Shown here: one piece after another, positions 7,548 to 15,098 of the stretch | Position numbering within the stretch: the stretch's first letter is position 1 | How the letters are laid out: each line of letters opens with the position of its first letter | NCBI GenBank assembly: GCA_938002965.1 | Contig: CALKZY010000028.1 | Span: 1 to 64,000 of the forward strand | Origin: an uncultured Acidimicrobiales bacterium | Lineage (GTDB): Bacteria; Actinomycetota; Acidimicrobiia; Acidimicrobiales; SZUA-35 | Direction of reading: 5' to 3' | Length of the DNA: 64,000 nt | The notes under the pieces: generated by a model | Seen by the model: only the letters and a program-made list of their open reading frames with translations | What the model was told of the DNA's origin: nothing | Database searches by the model: none | Translations under genes and position numbers: made by a program

Positions 7548-8315
7548 CTAGAGATAGTGTTGAGCCCGCCTCACAAGATTGTCGCTTGCTTCGATCACCA
7601 GTTCAGCGTGGCCGTCTAACCACGCCCGACGCATCTGAGCTATTTCTGCAGAGAACGTCGACAGCACTCCCGAGGGGTCCTGCTCCTCATGCGACATCGC
7701 ATCTTTAAGCACAATCTCGATCTCTTTCAAACCAGTTTCGGAATCCAATGTGGGTATTGGGGCGCCGAGCTGGGATAGCACTTCAACTGCCCGCTTGACG
7801 GCCAAATCGCCAGGGTTCTCGTCCACATCGCTAGGCGTGGCATTTTTGGACAGCTCGATGCAAGCACGTTCGGCTTGGTCAGCAGCGGTCGCAATTTGCG
7901 ACTGGATGTGTTCGGTTGCGAACGCATCGGACGCTCCAGTGGCTACTCCTGCAACAATCCAGCTCGACAGCACCGCGATTCCGAGACCGGCTTGCGCAAG
8001 CGCCTTGGCGCCCTCCGGCTCGGCAGCGCGAGCCTCAGTGCGCATCTGAATCGCTAACTCACGACACGTCTTTATACAAAGGGCGGTCAGGTTCTTGGCG
8101 GAATCGTCGGCGTCAGATTCGGCAACCGCATCATGGATGATGAGCAACTGGTTCCGCAGGTGCTCAAGAGACTCCGAAGCTACATTGAGATGGCCTTGGG
8201 CCCTCACTAGCTTCTGTTTGTTGGCTCTCGACTTCATGTTTGATGGAGCGGTTGCGTGGCGGAAGGCTATCAGATTGGCTATCACCAAGGTGGTGACCGT
8301 CGTTAAGCGTGTCAC
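7548..8315 (-). CDS. Hypothetical helical protein, right-end cargo
   Basis: A protein of 255 residues from a GTG at 8315, or 229 from an ATG at 8237; neither start has a convincing ribosome binding site, so the start is uncertain. It is mostly predicted helical, acidic, with one hydrophobic segment (about residues 106-128, rich in Ala, Gly and Ile) in the middle and coiled-coil-like stretches on both sides. No domain is recognised. It lies between the integrase and the tRNA-Ser attachment site on the opposite strand to the backbone, the typical slot for cargo such as anti-phage or toxin genes, but no such function can be shown from the sequence. Confidence 0.6.
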   Translation of the reverse strand: MTRLTTVTTLVIANLIAFRHATAPSNMKSRANKQKLVRAQGHLNVASESLEHLRNQLLIIHDAVAESDADDSAKNLTALCIKTCRELAIQMRTEARAAEPEGAKALAQAGLGIAVLSSWIVAGVATGASDAFATEHIQSQIATAADQAERACIELSKNATPSDVDENPGDLAVKRAVEVLSQLGAPIPTLDSETGLKEIEIVLKDAMSHEEQDPSGVLSTFSAEIAQMRRAWLDGHAELVIEASDNLVRRAQHYL

Positions 8316-8340
8316 CGTTACGCCCCTGACCTGGGTTTTT

Positions 8341-8428
8341 TGGCGGAGGAGGTGGGATTCGAACCCACGGATCCGTGAAGATCACACGCTTTCCAAGCGT
8401 GCCGATTCGGCCGCTCTCGCACTCCTCC
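8341..8428 (-). tRNA. tRNA-Ser (anticodon GGA), CCA encoded
   Basis: Read on the minus strand, the gene starts at 8428 with acceptor GGAGGAG, pairs with CTCCTCC at 8345-8351, has discriminator G and an encoded CCA at 8341-8343. The anticodon stem CACGC/GCGTG encloses loop TTGGAAA, giving anticodon GGA (Ser). A long variable arm and a T arm with GGTTCGAATCC are present, as expected for class II tRNA-Ser. Its 3' part is the attR of the integrated element, so the mature 3' end is supplied by the element. Confidence 0.96.
8343..8398. repeat. attR: right 56-bp attachment repeat
   Basis: Identical to 81-136. It covers the tRNA-Ser gene from the 3' end to the anticodon loop. The identity stops at 8399, inside the anticodon stem, so crossover took place within the 3' part of the gene and the tRNA was restored. 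Confidence 0.93.
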
Positions 8429-8575
8429 AGAGTGGTTGACTATCTGCTCGACCCGCCATCAAAACAGGCAGCGGCAACAACGTCGAGACTCGGTAGGATA
8501 ACCGGTCAGGGCCGCAAAAGTGGCTGGGTTTACCCGCCGCAGCAGCCTCACAATCGAACTCACCCGTTTTGGCAG

Positions 8576-8681
8576 GTGACGGTCGGGTCCTGTGCGACCT
8601 GGGCTCGTGAACCGAGTCAGGGCCGGAAGGCAGCAGCTCTCAGCGGAACCCCATGTGCGCCGCAGATCGCCTGGCCGTCAC
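8576..8681 (+). ncRNA. ffs: SRP RNA (small bacterial type)
   Basis: The conserved apical domain of signal recognition particle RNA is present (GTCAGGGCCGGAAGGCAGCAG, around 8610-8632), with the asymmetric loop and GGAA tetraloop. The ends close as a helix: 8576-8584 pairs with 8673-8681. The length of about 106 nt fits the small SRP RNA that binds Ffh. Position between tRNA-Ser and dnaX matches the conserved actinobacterial order. Exact ends are inferred from the terminal pairing. Confidence 0.9.
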
Positions 8682-8841
8682 TTGCGAGAACGGAGTGAGT
8701 TCGATCCGCGTTTCGGGTCGGGGAACCAATCGTCGATCGCCGAATCCGCCCTAAGATCAGGCGAATGGAACCGGACGGCTAACGCTGGGATGGATGCCCA
8801 AGCCTGAAGCCACATCGGACCCCACTACCGCCGAGTCGCCG

Positions 8842-9852
8842 CTAGCGCAGCGAGTAGAAGTTCTGGGTGCCCCAGTCTTTGCCGGCCGCAGTTCGATGGT
8901 GGCCAACCCCGAAGTGGGTGAACTGGCCTGACATCATCGAGCAGTAGTGACCAGTGTCCGACTCACGCCAGCCGCTGAAGAACTGGAAGGCGATCGACGA
9001 CTCGGGATGGCCCTGGGCCCGGGCGACGTTCTCGCCGAACGAACTCCAGTTGATGCCCAACGCGGCGTAGATTGCCCGCTGAGAATCCTGCGTGCGGTGA
9101 GTCATTTGATCGGCGGCTGCCATCTGCTGCGACCAGTCACGGGCCATCTGCAGGGAGACTTGCCGATTGAGGCTCAACGCCGGCACTGCAGCAGGATGCC
9201 CGGTGTCAGGGTCGACAGTGATGCTGTAGAACTCTTCATCGACGCATGCGGGCATTGCCCCACGGCGTCGCAGCTCGCCCGAAGGGTTGGCCCGCAAAGC
9301 GTTGGTCAACCGAACAATCTCTTGCTCCAAAGCGGTCAGCTCTGAGCTGGCCGCCGTGGTCGTCGTCGATTCGACCTGGGTCGTGGTCGTGGTCGTGGTC
9401 TCGGCCTCGGTGGTTGAGGTGGTTCCACCGTCGTCCACTGTCGTTTCCGTGGTTGACGAAGCGTCAGCCGTGGTGGATGACGTCGTCGATTCCTCAACAA
9501 CCGAGGAAGTCGTCTCAGCGACCGTCGAGGTGGTGTCCTCGGCCGTCGTGGTCGACTCGGTCGTAGTCGGTGCTGTCGTAGACGTAGATGTTGTGGTCGA
9601 CGAGGTTGTGGTCAACGTGGTCGACGTCGTGACCTGAATGGCTGTCGTGGTTGACGAAACAGGGTCTTGAGGAAGAAGCTCAGTCGGATCGACGGCAACT
9701 TCTTCTTCAACTTCACCCGGCAAAGCAGGCCCGCCTGCAGCCACATCACCATTGCTTCGGGAGCCGAGAATCTGGACTCCGGCGAACATGACCATCACCG
9801 CAAGCACAACGCCGAGAACGCCCAGCAGTATTCGTTCCTGCTGGCGGTTCAT
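8842..9852 (-). CDS. Membrane-anchored CAP/SCP-domain protein
   Basis: A 336-residue surface protein. An N-terminal membrane segment (about residues 8-28) is followed by a roughly 105-residue linker made almost wholly of Thr, Ser, Glu and Val (about 66-170), then a CAP (SCP/PR1) domain to the C-terminus (about 175-336). CAP features include LTNALRANPSG, the MTHR and FGENVA segments, and the SGWRESDTGHYCSMMSG and FGVGHH region carrying the conserved His and Glu positions. Bacterial CAP proteins are exported and poorly understood. The gene is antisense to, and placed between, SRP RNA and dnaX, interrupting an otherwise conserved actinobacterial block. Confidence 0.88.
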   Translation of the reverse strand: MNRQQERILLGVLGVVLAVMVMFAGVQILGSRSNGDVAAGGPALPGEVEEEVAVDPTELLPQDPVSSTTTAIQVTTSTTLTTTSSTTTSTSTTAPTTTESTTTAEDTTSTVAETTSSVVEESTTSSTTADASSTTETTVDDGGTTSTTEAETTTTTTTQVESTTTTAASSELTALEQEIVRLTNALRANPSGELRRRGAMPACVDEEFYSITVDPDTGHPAAVPALSLNRQVSLQMARDWSQQMAAADQMTHRTQDSQRAIYAALGINWSSFGENVARAQGHPESSIAFQFFSGWRESDTGHYCSMMSGQFTHFGVGHHRTAAGKDWGTQNFYSLR

Positions 9853-10257
9853 GGCCTCTCACCAATCGAGGGCCGGCGGTGTTGACTCAAGATGTCCATT
9901 ACAAATGCTGCACGTATGTCGGAAGCGGTCGATTACGGCGGCTGCAGACCATCGGGTCTAACGCCACCCGGGCACCCTCATAATCTACCGACCATCTCAA
10001 CATGTTCATCCAACTACACGAAGCGCCGTCCGTCACCCGACAACACACGGTTGCCATTCAGCCTGCTCCTGGGCTGAAAACGGGTCCACAACCATCTAGA
10101 AAACAGCTGCGTGCGGGCACTTCTACCCAACTGGCCTCGATCTTACTTGTTTGTATCACAGCGATCGGGTGATCCGATCTCACCAAACCAAAACTTAACT
10201 TGGTCGGTTTGCCACCGGTTCCGTCCGATGCACCAAAGGCCCGTAGTGGCCAGGCGG
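9853..10257. other. Non-coding divergent intergenic region
   Basis: About 400 bp between the divergent CAP-domain gene and dnaX. It has no coding pattern I can support. It contains short inverted repeats around 10169-10185 and 10186-10212 that could be operator or terminator structures, and must hold the upstream parts of both promoters. Confidence 0.4.
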
Positions 10258-10263
10258 TAGGCT
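10258..10263 (+). promoter_or_regulatory. -10 box of a leaderless dnaX promoter
   Basis: TAGGCT ends 7 nt before the GTG start of dnaX, so transcription would start at the initiation codon. The same TAnnnT-to-start spacing recurs at many genes here. An AAAGG just before the GTG is too close to act as a normal ribosome binding site. Confidence 0.55.
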
Positions 10264-10270
10264 CGAAAGG

Positions 10271-12313
10271 GTGGCACATCAGTCGCTGTATCGCAGATAC
10301 CGTTCCCAGCGATTCTCGGAGCTGAGAGGGCAGGATCACGTCACCTCGGCCCTGCAATCAGCTGTCGAAGGCGGGCGTTACGGTCACGCCTACCTCTTCA
10401 GCGGTCCCCGAGGAACCGGTAAGACCTCAACAGCACGCATTCTGGCCAAAGCCCTGAACTGTCCCAACGTGTCCGAAGGTGAGCCGTGCTGCGAATGCGA
10501 CAGCTGTATCGCCATCGAACAGGGCCGGTCGTTTGACCTCCACGAACTCGACGCCGCCAGCCACAACAAGGTCGACGATATTCGGGACCTTATATCAAGA
10601 GTAAATCTGGGCTCACCCGGGCGGACCAAGGTCTACATCCTGGACGAGGTTCACATGCTCAGCGCCGGGGCTGAGAACGCTCTGCTCAAGACGCTGGAGG
10701 AACCACCCGAGCACGTAGTGTTCGTGCTGGCCACCACCGAACCACACAAAGTGGTCGACACCATCTTGAGTCGAACCCAGCATTTCGAATTTCATCTGCT
10801 CCCGGCCGACGTGCTGGCCGAGCACGTTCGCTTTGTCATCGAAGATGCCGGCCTCGATGTTGGCGATGATGCTATCGACTACGTGTTGCGTCAAGGAGGC
10901 GGCTCGGCTCGAGACACGCTGTCCGCCCTCGACCTAGTCGCCGCTGCCGGGGGTGTGCCAGCCGGGTCCGACATCGGCGTGGAACTGGCTGAAGCCATTG
11001 GCTCCCGTGACCCTGGAACAGCCATGGCAGCGGTGCAGGGCGCCCTCACCCATGGCCAAGAGCCCAGGGTGATCGGCGAGGAAACCCTCGAAGTTCTCCG
11101 TAACTCGTTCCTGGCCGCCATGGGCACCGACCTCAGCCACCTGAGCGAACACAGCAGATCCAAGTCGAGCGAACTCGCTTCCTCACTCGGTCCGGCCACG
11201 CTGACCAACGGGCTGGAAGCCCTCGGCCAGGCGCTGGTCGAAATGCGTCAGGCCCCCGACCCTCGCATCCCGCTCGAGGTCACGCTGCTGCGACTCACGA
11301 GAAGCCCGGGCAGCTCACAACCAGCCACCCCTGCACCTCCGGCCGAAAGCGGAAGTGGTAGTGCCAGCCAGGCAAACTTGGCCGATGCAGGCCTGGTTGC
11401 TGAACTTCAGCAGCGGATTGCGTCGCTTGAAGCCACCGTGGCCGATCTACAAGCCGCCGGTACAGCACCGACCGCCGCAGTCGCACCGACCGCTTCGGTG
11501 GCCACGGCCGCCCCCCGGTCGGCTCCGGCCAAAGCGGCACCGGCTGGCGCAGCGACAAGAACCGAAGAGGCAGCACCGTCAGGTCCGGCGGCCATGGCCC
11601 GCAGCAGGCTGCGCGACATGACCGGCAAAGGCGCTGGAACGGCCCCGGCCGCAAAACCGTCAGCGACGCCAGCATCACCTGCTCCGGCATCGCCTTCGCC
11701 GACGGCAGCGCCGCAGTCAGACGAGTCGACCGCCGCCACCCAACCCGACTCAGAAGCAGTCCCGGTGCCAGCAGCACCAACCGAAGCGGCCCCGGCGGAA
11801 GCAGCACCTCAGGCGGCGGCCGAAGCCGCTCCACCCGCACCGGCCGCTCCGGTCACCCACCCCGGCGGGCCAACACCAACCGTTGCCCAGGCGTCAGCCG
11901 CCGTGACAGACAGTCTTGACGTCGTAGCCCAACGCGTTCGCGTTCGCTTTAACGCCGGAAACGTGCAGGGCGTCAACGCAACCGACAGTGGCGCTGAAGT
12001 TGTGGTCGCCGTACCCAACGCCATCCACCGGGACCGTTGCGACGATGTTAAAGGTGAACTAGAGCAAGCGCTAAGCGAACGGCTCGGGGTGCCAACCACT
12101 GTTGCGGTCGTGGTCGACACCGCCCCTCCCCCAACCTCGCTTGACCCGATCCGGGTCGACCCCAAACCTCGCCCCACGGCCAACGCCATAGAGGATGTCG
12201 GACCGATCGAAGACCTCGAAGACGCCACCGACCAGTCAGCCACCGGCGTCGATCGGCTCACCGATGCTTTCCCCGGTTCAAGAGTGATCGACGGCGAGCC
12301 CCAGAATCCGTAG
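10271..12313 (+). CDS. dnaX: DNA polymerase III subunit gamma/tau
   Basis: The clamp-loader ATPase of the replicative polymerase (680 residues). The N-terminal AAA+ domain shows Walker A GPRGTGKT (45-52), a zinc site of four Cys (64, 73, 76, 79), the DEVHML Walker B region (125-130) and the SRTQHF sensor/arginine-finger segment (about 168-173). Domain III ends near residue 350; a long Ala/Pro-rich linker (about 355-550) follows, then a compact C-terminal domain (about 555-625) corresponding to the tau-specific region. GTG start with a leaderless promoter. It is followed by ybaB and recR, the classic conserved order. Confidence 0.97.
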   Translation: MAHQSLYRRYRSQRFSELRGQDHVTSALQSAVEGGRYGHAYLFSGPRGTGKTSTARILAKALNCPNVSEGEPCCECDSCIAIEQGRSFDLHELDAASHNKVDDIRDLISRVNLGSPGRTKVYILDEVHMLSAGAENALLKTLEEPPEHVVFVLATTEPHKVVDTILSRTQHFEFHLLPADVLAEHVRFVIEDAGLDVGDDAIDYVLRQGGGSARDTLSALDLVAAAGGVPAGSDIGVELAEAIGSRDPGTAMAAVQGALTHGQEPRVIGEETLEVLRNSFLAAMGTDLSHLSEHSRSKSSELASSLGPATLTNGLEALGQALVEMRQAPDPRIPLEVTLLRLTRSPGSSQPATPAPPAESGSGSASQANLADAGLVAELQQRIASLEATVADLQAAGTAPTAAVAPTASVATAAPRSAPAKAAPAGAATRTEEAAPSGPAAMARSRLRDMTGKGAGTAPAAKPSATPASPAPASPSPTAAPQSDESTAATQPDSEAVPVPAAPTEAAPAEAAPQAAAEAAPPAPAAPVTHPGGPTPTVAQASAAVTDSLDVVAQRVRVRFNAGNVQGVNATDSGAEVVVAVPNAIHRDRCDDVKGELEQALSERLGVPTTVAVVVDTAPPPTSLDPIRVDPKPRPTANAIEDVGPIEDLEDATDQSATGVDRLTDAFPGSRVIDGEPQNP

Positions 12314-12365
12314 TTGCAGCAAATACCGCTAGTCAAGCAGACAGAACGCAGGCAAGGAGCAAGAG

Positions 12366-12767
12366 ATGTCCGGAGATGAACAGCCAGGAATGGGCGGCCT
12401 CGGAGGCCTCGACCTTGGGTCGCTCATGCAGCAAGCCCAGGCCATGCAAGAGCAGGTCATGCAGGCGCAAGAACTACAGGCGGCGCAGAGCGTGACCGGT
12501 TCGGCCGGTGGCGGGAAGATCATGATCGAAGCCACCGGCGGTGGGGAGTTCCGCAAGGTGACCATCCACCCCGACGCCGTCGACCCCGACGACATCGAAC
12601 TGCTTGAAGAGCTCATCTTGGCCGCGCTTCACGACACCACAAGTCAGATCGCCGAACTCCAGGAGGACTCCATGGGGGCAATCGGTATGCCCGACATGGG
12701 CTCACTCGGCGGGATGCTTGGACTCGATGCCGACGATGATGATGAAGAAGAAGACGACGAGGACTAG
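12366..12767 (+). CDS. ybaB: YbaB/EbfC nucleoid-associated protein
   Basis: A 133-residue member of the YbaB/EbfC family of small dimeric DNA-binding proteins. The family signature is visible: a Gln- and Met-rich N-terminal helix (QQAQAMQEQVMQAQ, about 22-35), then the GGKIMIEATGGGEFRKVTIHPD beta region (about 49-70), then a C-terminal helix. The tail is strongly acidic (a run of Asp and Glu in the last 14 residues) and the N-terminus is Gly-rich. It sits between dnaX and recR. The stop codon touches the GTG of recR, so the two are coupled. Confidence 0.95.
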   Translation: MSGDEQPGMGGLGGLDLGSLMQQAQAMQEQVMQAQELQAAQSVTGSAGGGKIMIEATGGGEFRKVTIHPDAVDPDDIELLEELILAALHDTTSQIAELQEDSMGAIGMPDMGSLGGMLGLDADDDDEEEDDED

Positions 12768-13388
12768 GTGTCGACTTATGCCAAGCCGGTCGAAATACTG
12801 ATCGACGAGCTGGGCCGGCTGCCCGGCATCGGACCCAAGTCCGCCCAGCGCATTGCCTTCCACCTGTTGAAGGCCGACGCGGTGGACTCCCATCGGTTGG
12901 CTCAAGCCATTACGTCGATGAAAGACAACGTGTCGTTCTGCCAGCGTTGCTTCAACGTGTCCGAAGGCAGCGAGTGCACCATCTGCTCCGATCCCACCAG
13001 GGACACGACCGTGCTGTGTGTGGTGGAGGAGCCTCAAGATGTGGCTGCCATCGAACGCACCGGGGCCTACGAAGGCTTGTATCACGTACTCATGGGGGCC
13101 ATGAACCCGCTGGAGGGCATCGGACCTGATCAGCTGAAGATGAAGGAACTGGCTTTGCGGGTTGCCAGTGAGGACATCAAAGAAGTCATCTTGAGCACCA
13201 ACCCCAACATCGAGGGTGAGACCACAGCGGCTTTTCTGGCCACAAAGATTCTCGCTCCGTTTGAGGTCACAGTGACCCGCCTTGCTTCCGGGCTGCCGGT
13301 TGGCGGCGATTTGGAGTACGCCGACGAGTTGACGCTCGGACGGGCCCTGGTCGGTCGCCAAGACCTCGCTAGTCCCGATTCCTTCTGA
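12768..13388 (+). CDS. recR: Recombination protein RecR
   Basis: A 206-residue RecR, which with RecF and RecO loads RecA at single-strand gaps. It has the N-terminal helix-hairpin-helix (LPGIGPKSAQRIAFHLL, 18-34), a C4 zinc finger (Cys58, 61, 70, 73) and a Toprim domain (about 78-175) with the LCVVEEPQD and STNPNIEGE segments. Length is typical. The GTG start immediately follows the ybaB stop, so it is the third gene of the dnaX operon. A long intergenic region with a hairpin follows. Confidence 0.97.
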   Translation: MSTYAKPVEILIDELGRLPGIGPKSAQRIAFHLLKADAVDSHRLAQAITSMKDNVSFCQRCFNVSEGSECTICSDPTRDTTVLCVVEEPQDVAAIERTGAYEGLYHVLMGAMNPLEGIGPDQLKMKELALRVASEDIKEVILSTNPNIEGETTAAFLATKILAPFEVTVTRLASGLPVGGDLEYADELTLGRALVGRQDLASPDSF

Positions 13389-13824
13389 GCCCAGGCGGCA
13401 GCTAGTTTCCGGTTCCAGCGGAACATTACGGAAAGGTAACGGGAAGTGTTACGGGCCAAATCCGGTGGTTCGAATGGCCTGATCCGTTCAGCCCACCCGT
13501 GACAACGACGACGAGACCGCCGCCCTCGTTGGATGTCGAATATCTGCCACACAACGACATCTATCTGTTCATATATGGTTAAACAAGCAGGTCGCAGGCC
13601 TGTAAACCCACGCACCGCAGGGCCTCACCATCGATGCCCTGACGCGACAACCGAGCCGGCGGGGAGAGGTTGCACCGGCTCGGTCGTAGCTACGTTACAA
13701 CGTCTCAGTGGCCGTGGCGCGGGCGGTATGGGTAAACCGGCCACCGAAACGTTGTAACGATGTTTCCTTTAGGTTACAACAATTGACAGTAGTGTGACAA
13801 GTCCTTTTTCGGAATTTCTTTGGG
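13389..13824. other. Convergent intergenic region with repeats
   Basis: About 435 bp between the convergent recR and thiolase genes. No coding sequence is supported. It holds the large hairpin at 13694-13758, a further copy of the octamer GTTACAAC at 13773-13780 and two short GTAAC/GTTAC motifs near 13435-13455. The repeated GTTAC-type motifs suggest protein binding or a small structured RNA. Confidence 0.5.
13694..13758. repeat. Interrupted long inverted repeat (hairpin)
   Basis: The outer arms GTTACAACGT (13694-13703) and ACGTTGTAAC (13749-13758) are perfect complements. After a symmetric 4x4 internal loop, inner arms GTGGCCG (13708-13714) and CGGCCAC (13738-13744) pair again, leaving a loop of about 23 nt. 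It lies between two convergent genes; it could act as a bidirectional terminator, though no T-run follows directly. Confidence 0.65.
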
Positions 13825-15006
13825 TTATTTGACCGATCGCACAATCAAGGCGTCACCCTGGCCGCCACCGCCGCACAACGAGGCGGCGCCAACTCCTCCG
13901 CCACGCCTACCTAGCTCGGTTAGCAGCGTCAAGGCCAGACGCCCGCCCGTAGCTCCAATTGGGTGCCCCATAGCGATGGCACCACCGTTGACGTTGACAA
14001 TCTCAGGCGAAACACCGAGATCATCCATGCTGGCCAACGCAACCGCAGCGAACGCCTCATTGATCTCGTACAGATCAATATCGCCAAGAGACAGATCCAT
14101 GCGCTCCAAGGCGTTGAAGACTGCCCGAGATGGCTGAGTGAGTAGCGACGTGTCCGGTCCGGCTACCTGGCCGTACCCGATGATCTCACCCATCGGGGTC
14201 ACACCAAGCTCCTCGGCCTTAGCCGGGCTAACCACCACCAGGGCGGCCGCGCCGTCCGAAATCTGAGATGCATTACCGGCAGTGATATTGCCGGCCTTGT
14301 CGAACGCCGGACGAAGGTTGCCTAGGGTCTCAGCCGTAGTCCCCGGTCGAATCCCCTCATCGTCGGCCACGATGATCGGGTCACCTTTGCGCTGGGCAAC
14401 TTCTACCGCAACAATCTCGTCGGCCAGCAGACCGTCCTTCTGCGCTCGGGCCGCACGCTCGTGCGAAGCAGCCGAGAACTCATCTTGCGGGCCCCGCTCA
14501 AGACCGGCGGAAGCGGCATACTTCTCGGTGCCCGCCCCCATAGCGCAGGCGTCAAAGGCGCAAAACAAGCCGTCGTACATCATCGAGTCGACGACGGTCT
14601 TATCACCGGCCCGGTAGCCGGCTCGGGCTCCGGGAAGCAGATAAGGGGCATTGGTCATCGACTCCATGCCACCGGCCACCACAACGTCGGCCAAGCCTTG
14701 GGAAATCAACATGTCGGCCAGGTGCAGGGCGTTCAGGCCTGACAAACAGACCTTGTTAACCGTGGTCGACGGCACCGTCATGGGGATACCGGCCGCAGCC
14801 GCCGCCTGGCGGGCTGTTATCTGACCCGCACCGGCCTGTATGACGTGGCCCATGTAGACGTAGTCCACGTCATCAGGCGACAAGCCACCTCGCTCAAGCG
14901 CAGCGGCGATGGCTTTGCCGCCGAGGTCGGACGCCGAGAGCGAAGCGAAAGCTCCGGAGAGCTTTCCAATGGGAGTGCGGGCTCCGGAAAGAATGTAGGA
15001 GGACAT
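13825..15006 (-). CDS. Acetyl-CoA C-acetyltransferase (thiolase)
   Basis: A 393-residue thiolase condensing two acetyl-CoA to acetoacetyl-CoA, or cleaving 3-ketoacyl-CoA. The nucleophile Cys87 sits in VNKVCLSGL; the C-terminal catalytic signatures GGAIAMGHPIGATGGR and CGGGGQGD (second active Cys) are intact. The start at 15006 (MSSYILSGARTP) is the normal thiolase N-terminus; an upstream TTG would add an unlikely tail. A crotonyl-CoA carboxylase/reductase gene lies 2.6 kb away, so the enzyme may feed acetoacetyl-CoA to an ethylmalonyl-CoA-type route or polyhydroxybutyrate metabolism (inference). Confidence 0.95.
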   Translation of the reverse strand: MSSYILSGARTPIGKLSGAFASLSASDLGGKAIAAALERGGLSPDDVDYVYMGHVIQAGAGQITARQAAAAAGIPMTVPSTTVNKVCLSGLNALHLADMLISQGLADVVVAGGMESMTNAPYLLPGARAGYRAGDKTVVDSMMYDGLFCAFDACAMGAGTEKYAASAGLERGPQDEFSAASHERAARAQKDGLLADEIVAVEVAQRKGDPIIVADDEGIRPGTTAETLGNLRPAFDKAGNITAGNASQISDGAAALVVVSPAKAEELGVTPMGEIIGYGQVAGPDTSLLTQPSRAVFNALERMDLSLGDIDLYEINEAFAAVALASMDDLGVSPEIVNVNGGAIAMGHPIGATGGRLALTLLTELGRRGGGVGAASLCGGGGQGDALIVRSVK

Positions 15007-15098
15007 GGTTCCAGTCAACCACGACGGCCCCAACAGAGAGAACCCGGACCCTAAGTGGATCCGAGTTCTCGTTCAGTTCTGTGTGGTTCCGGTAACGG

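Larger units (their letters stand above)
81..8398. mobile_element. Integrated AICE (pSAM2-like) in tRNA-Ser
   Basis: The element is bounded by a 56-bp perfect direct repeat. The right copy is part of a complete tRNA-Ser(GGA) gene, the usual target of tyrosine-integrase elements; the left copy is the displaced 3' end. Repeat-to-repeat distance is 8,262 bp. Inside are the AICE hallmarks: a TraB/FtsK-type translocase, rolling-circle Rep, Xis, tyrosine integrase and a divergent XRE repressor. There is no relaxase or type IV secretion gene, consistent with AICE transfer of double-stranded DNA by a single translocase. The module looks complete. Its terminal genes (249-863 and 7548-8315) look less GC-rich than the backbone and are probably cargo. 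Confidence 0.93.

Noticed and set aside
9287..9637. Plus-strand Val-rich open frame
   Set aside because: It is the antisense image of the Thr/Ser-rich linker of the CAP-domain gene.
13533..13757. 74-residue frame in the recR-thiolase gap
   Set aside because: Low-complexity, Arg/Pro-rich composition and overlap with the large inverted repeat; no ribosome binding site.
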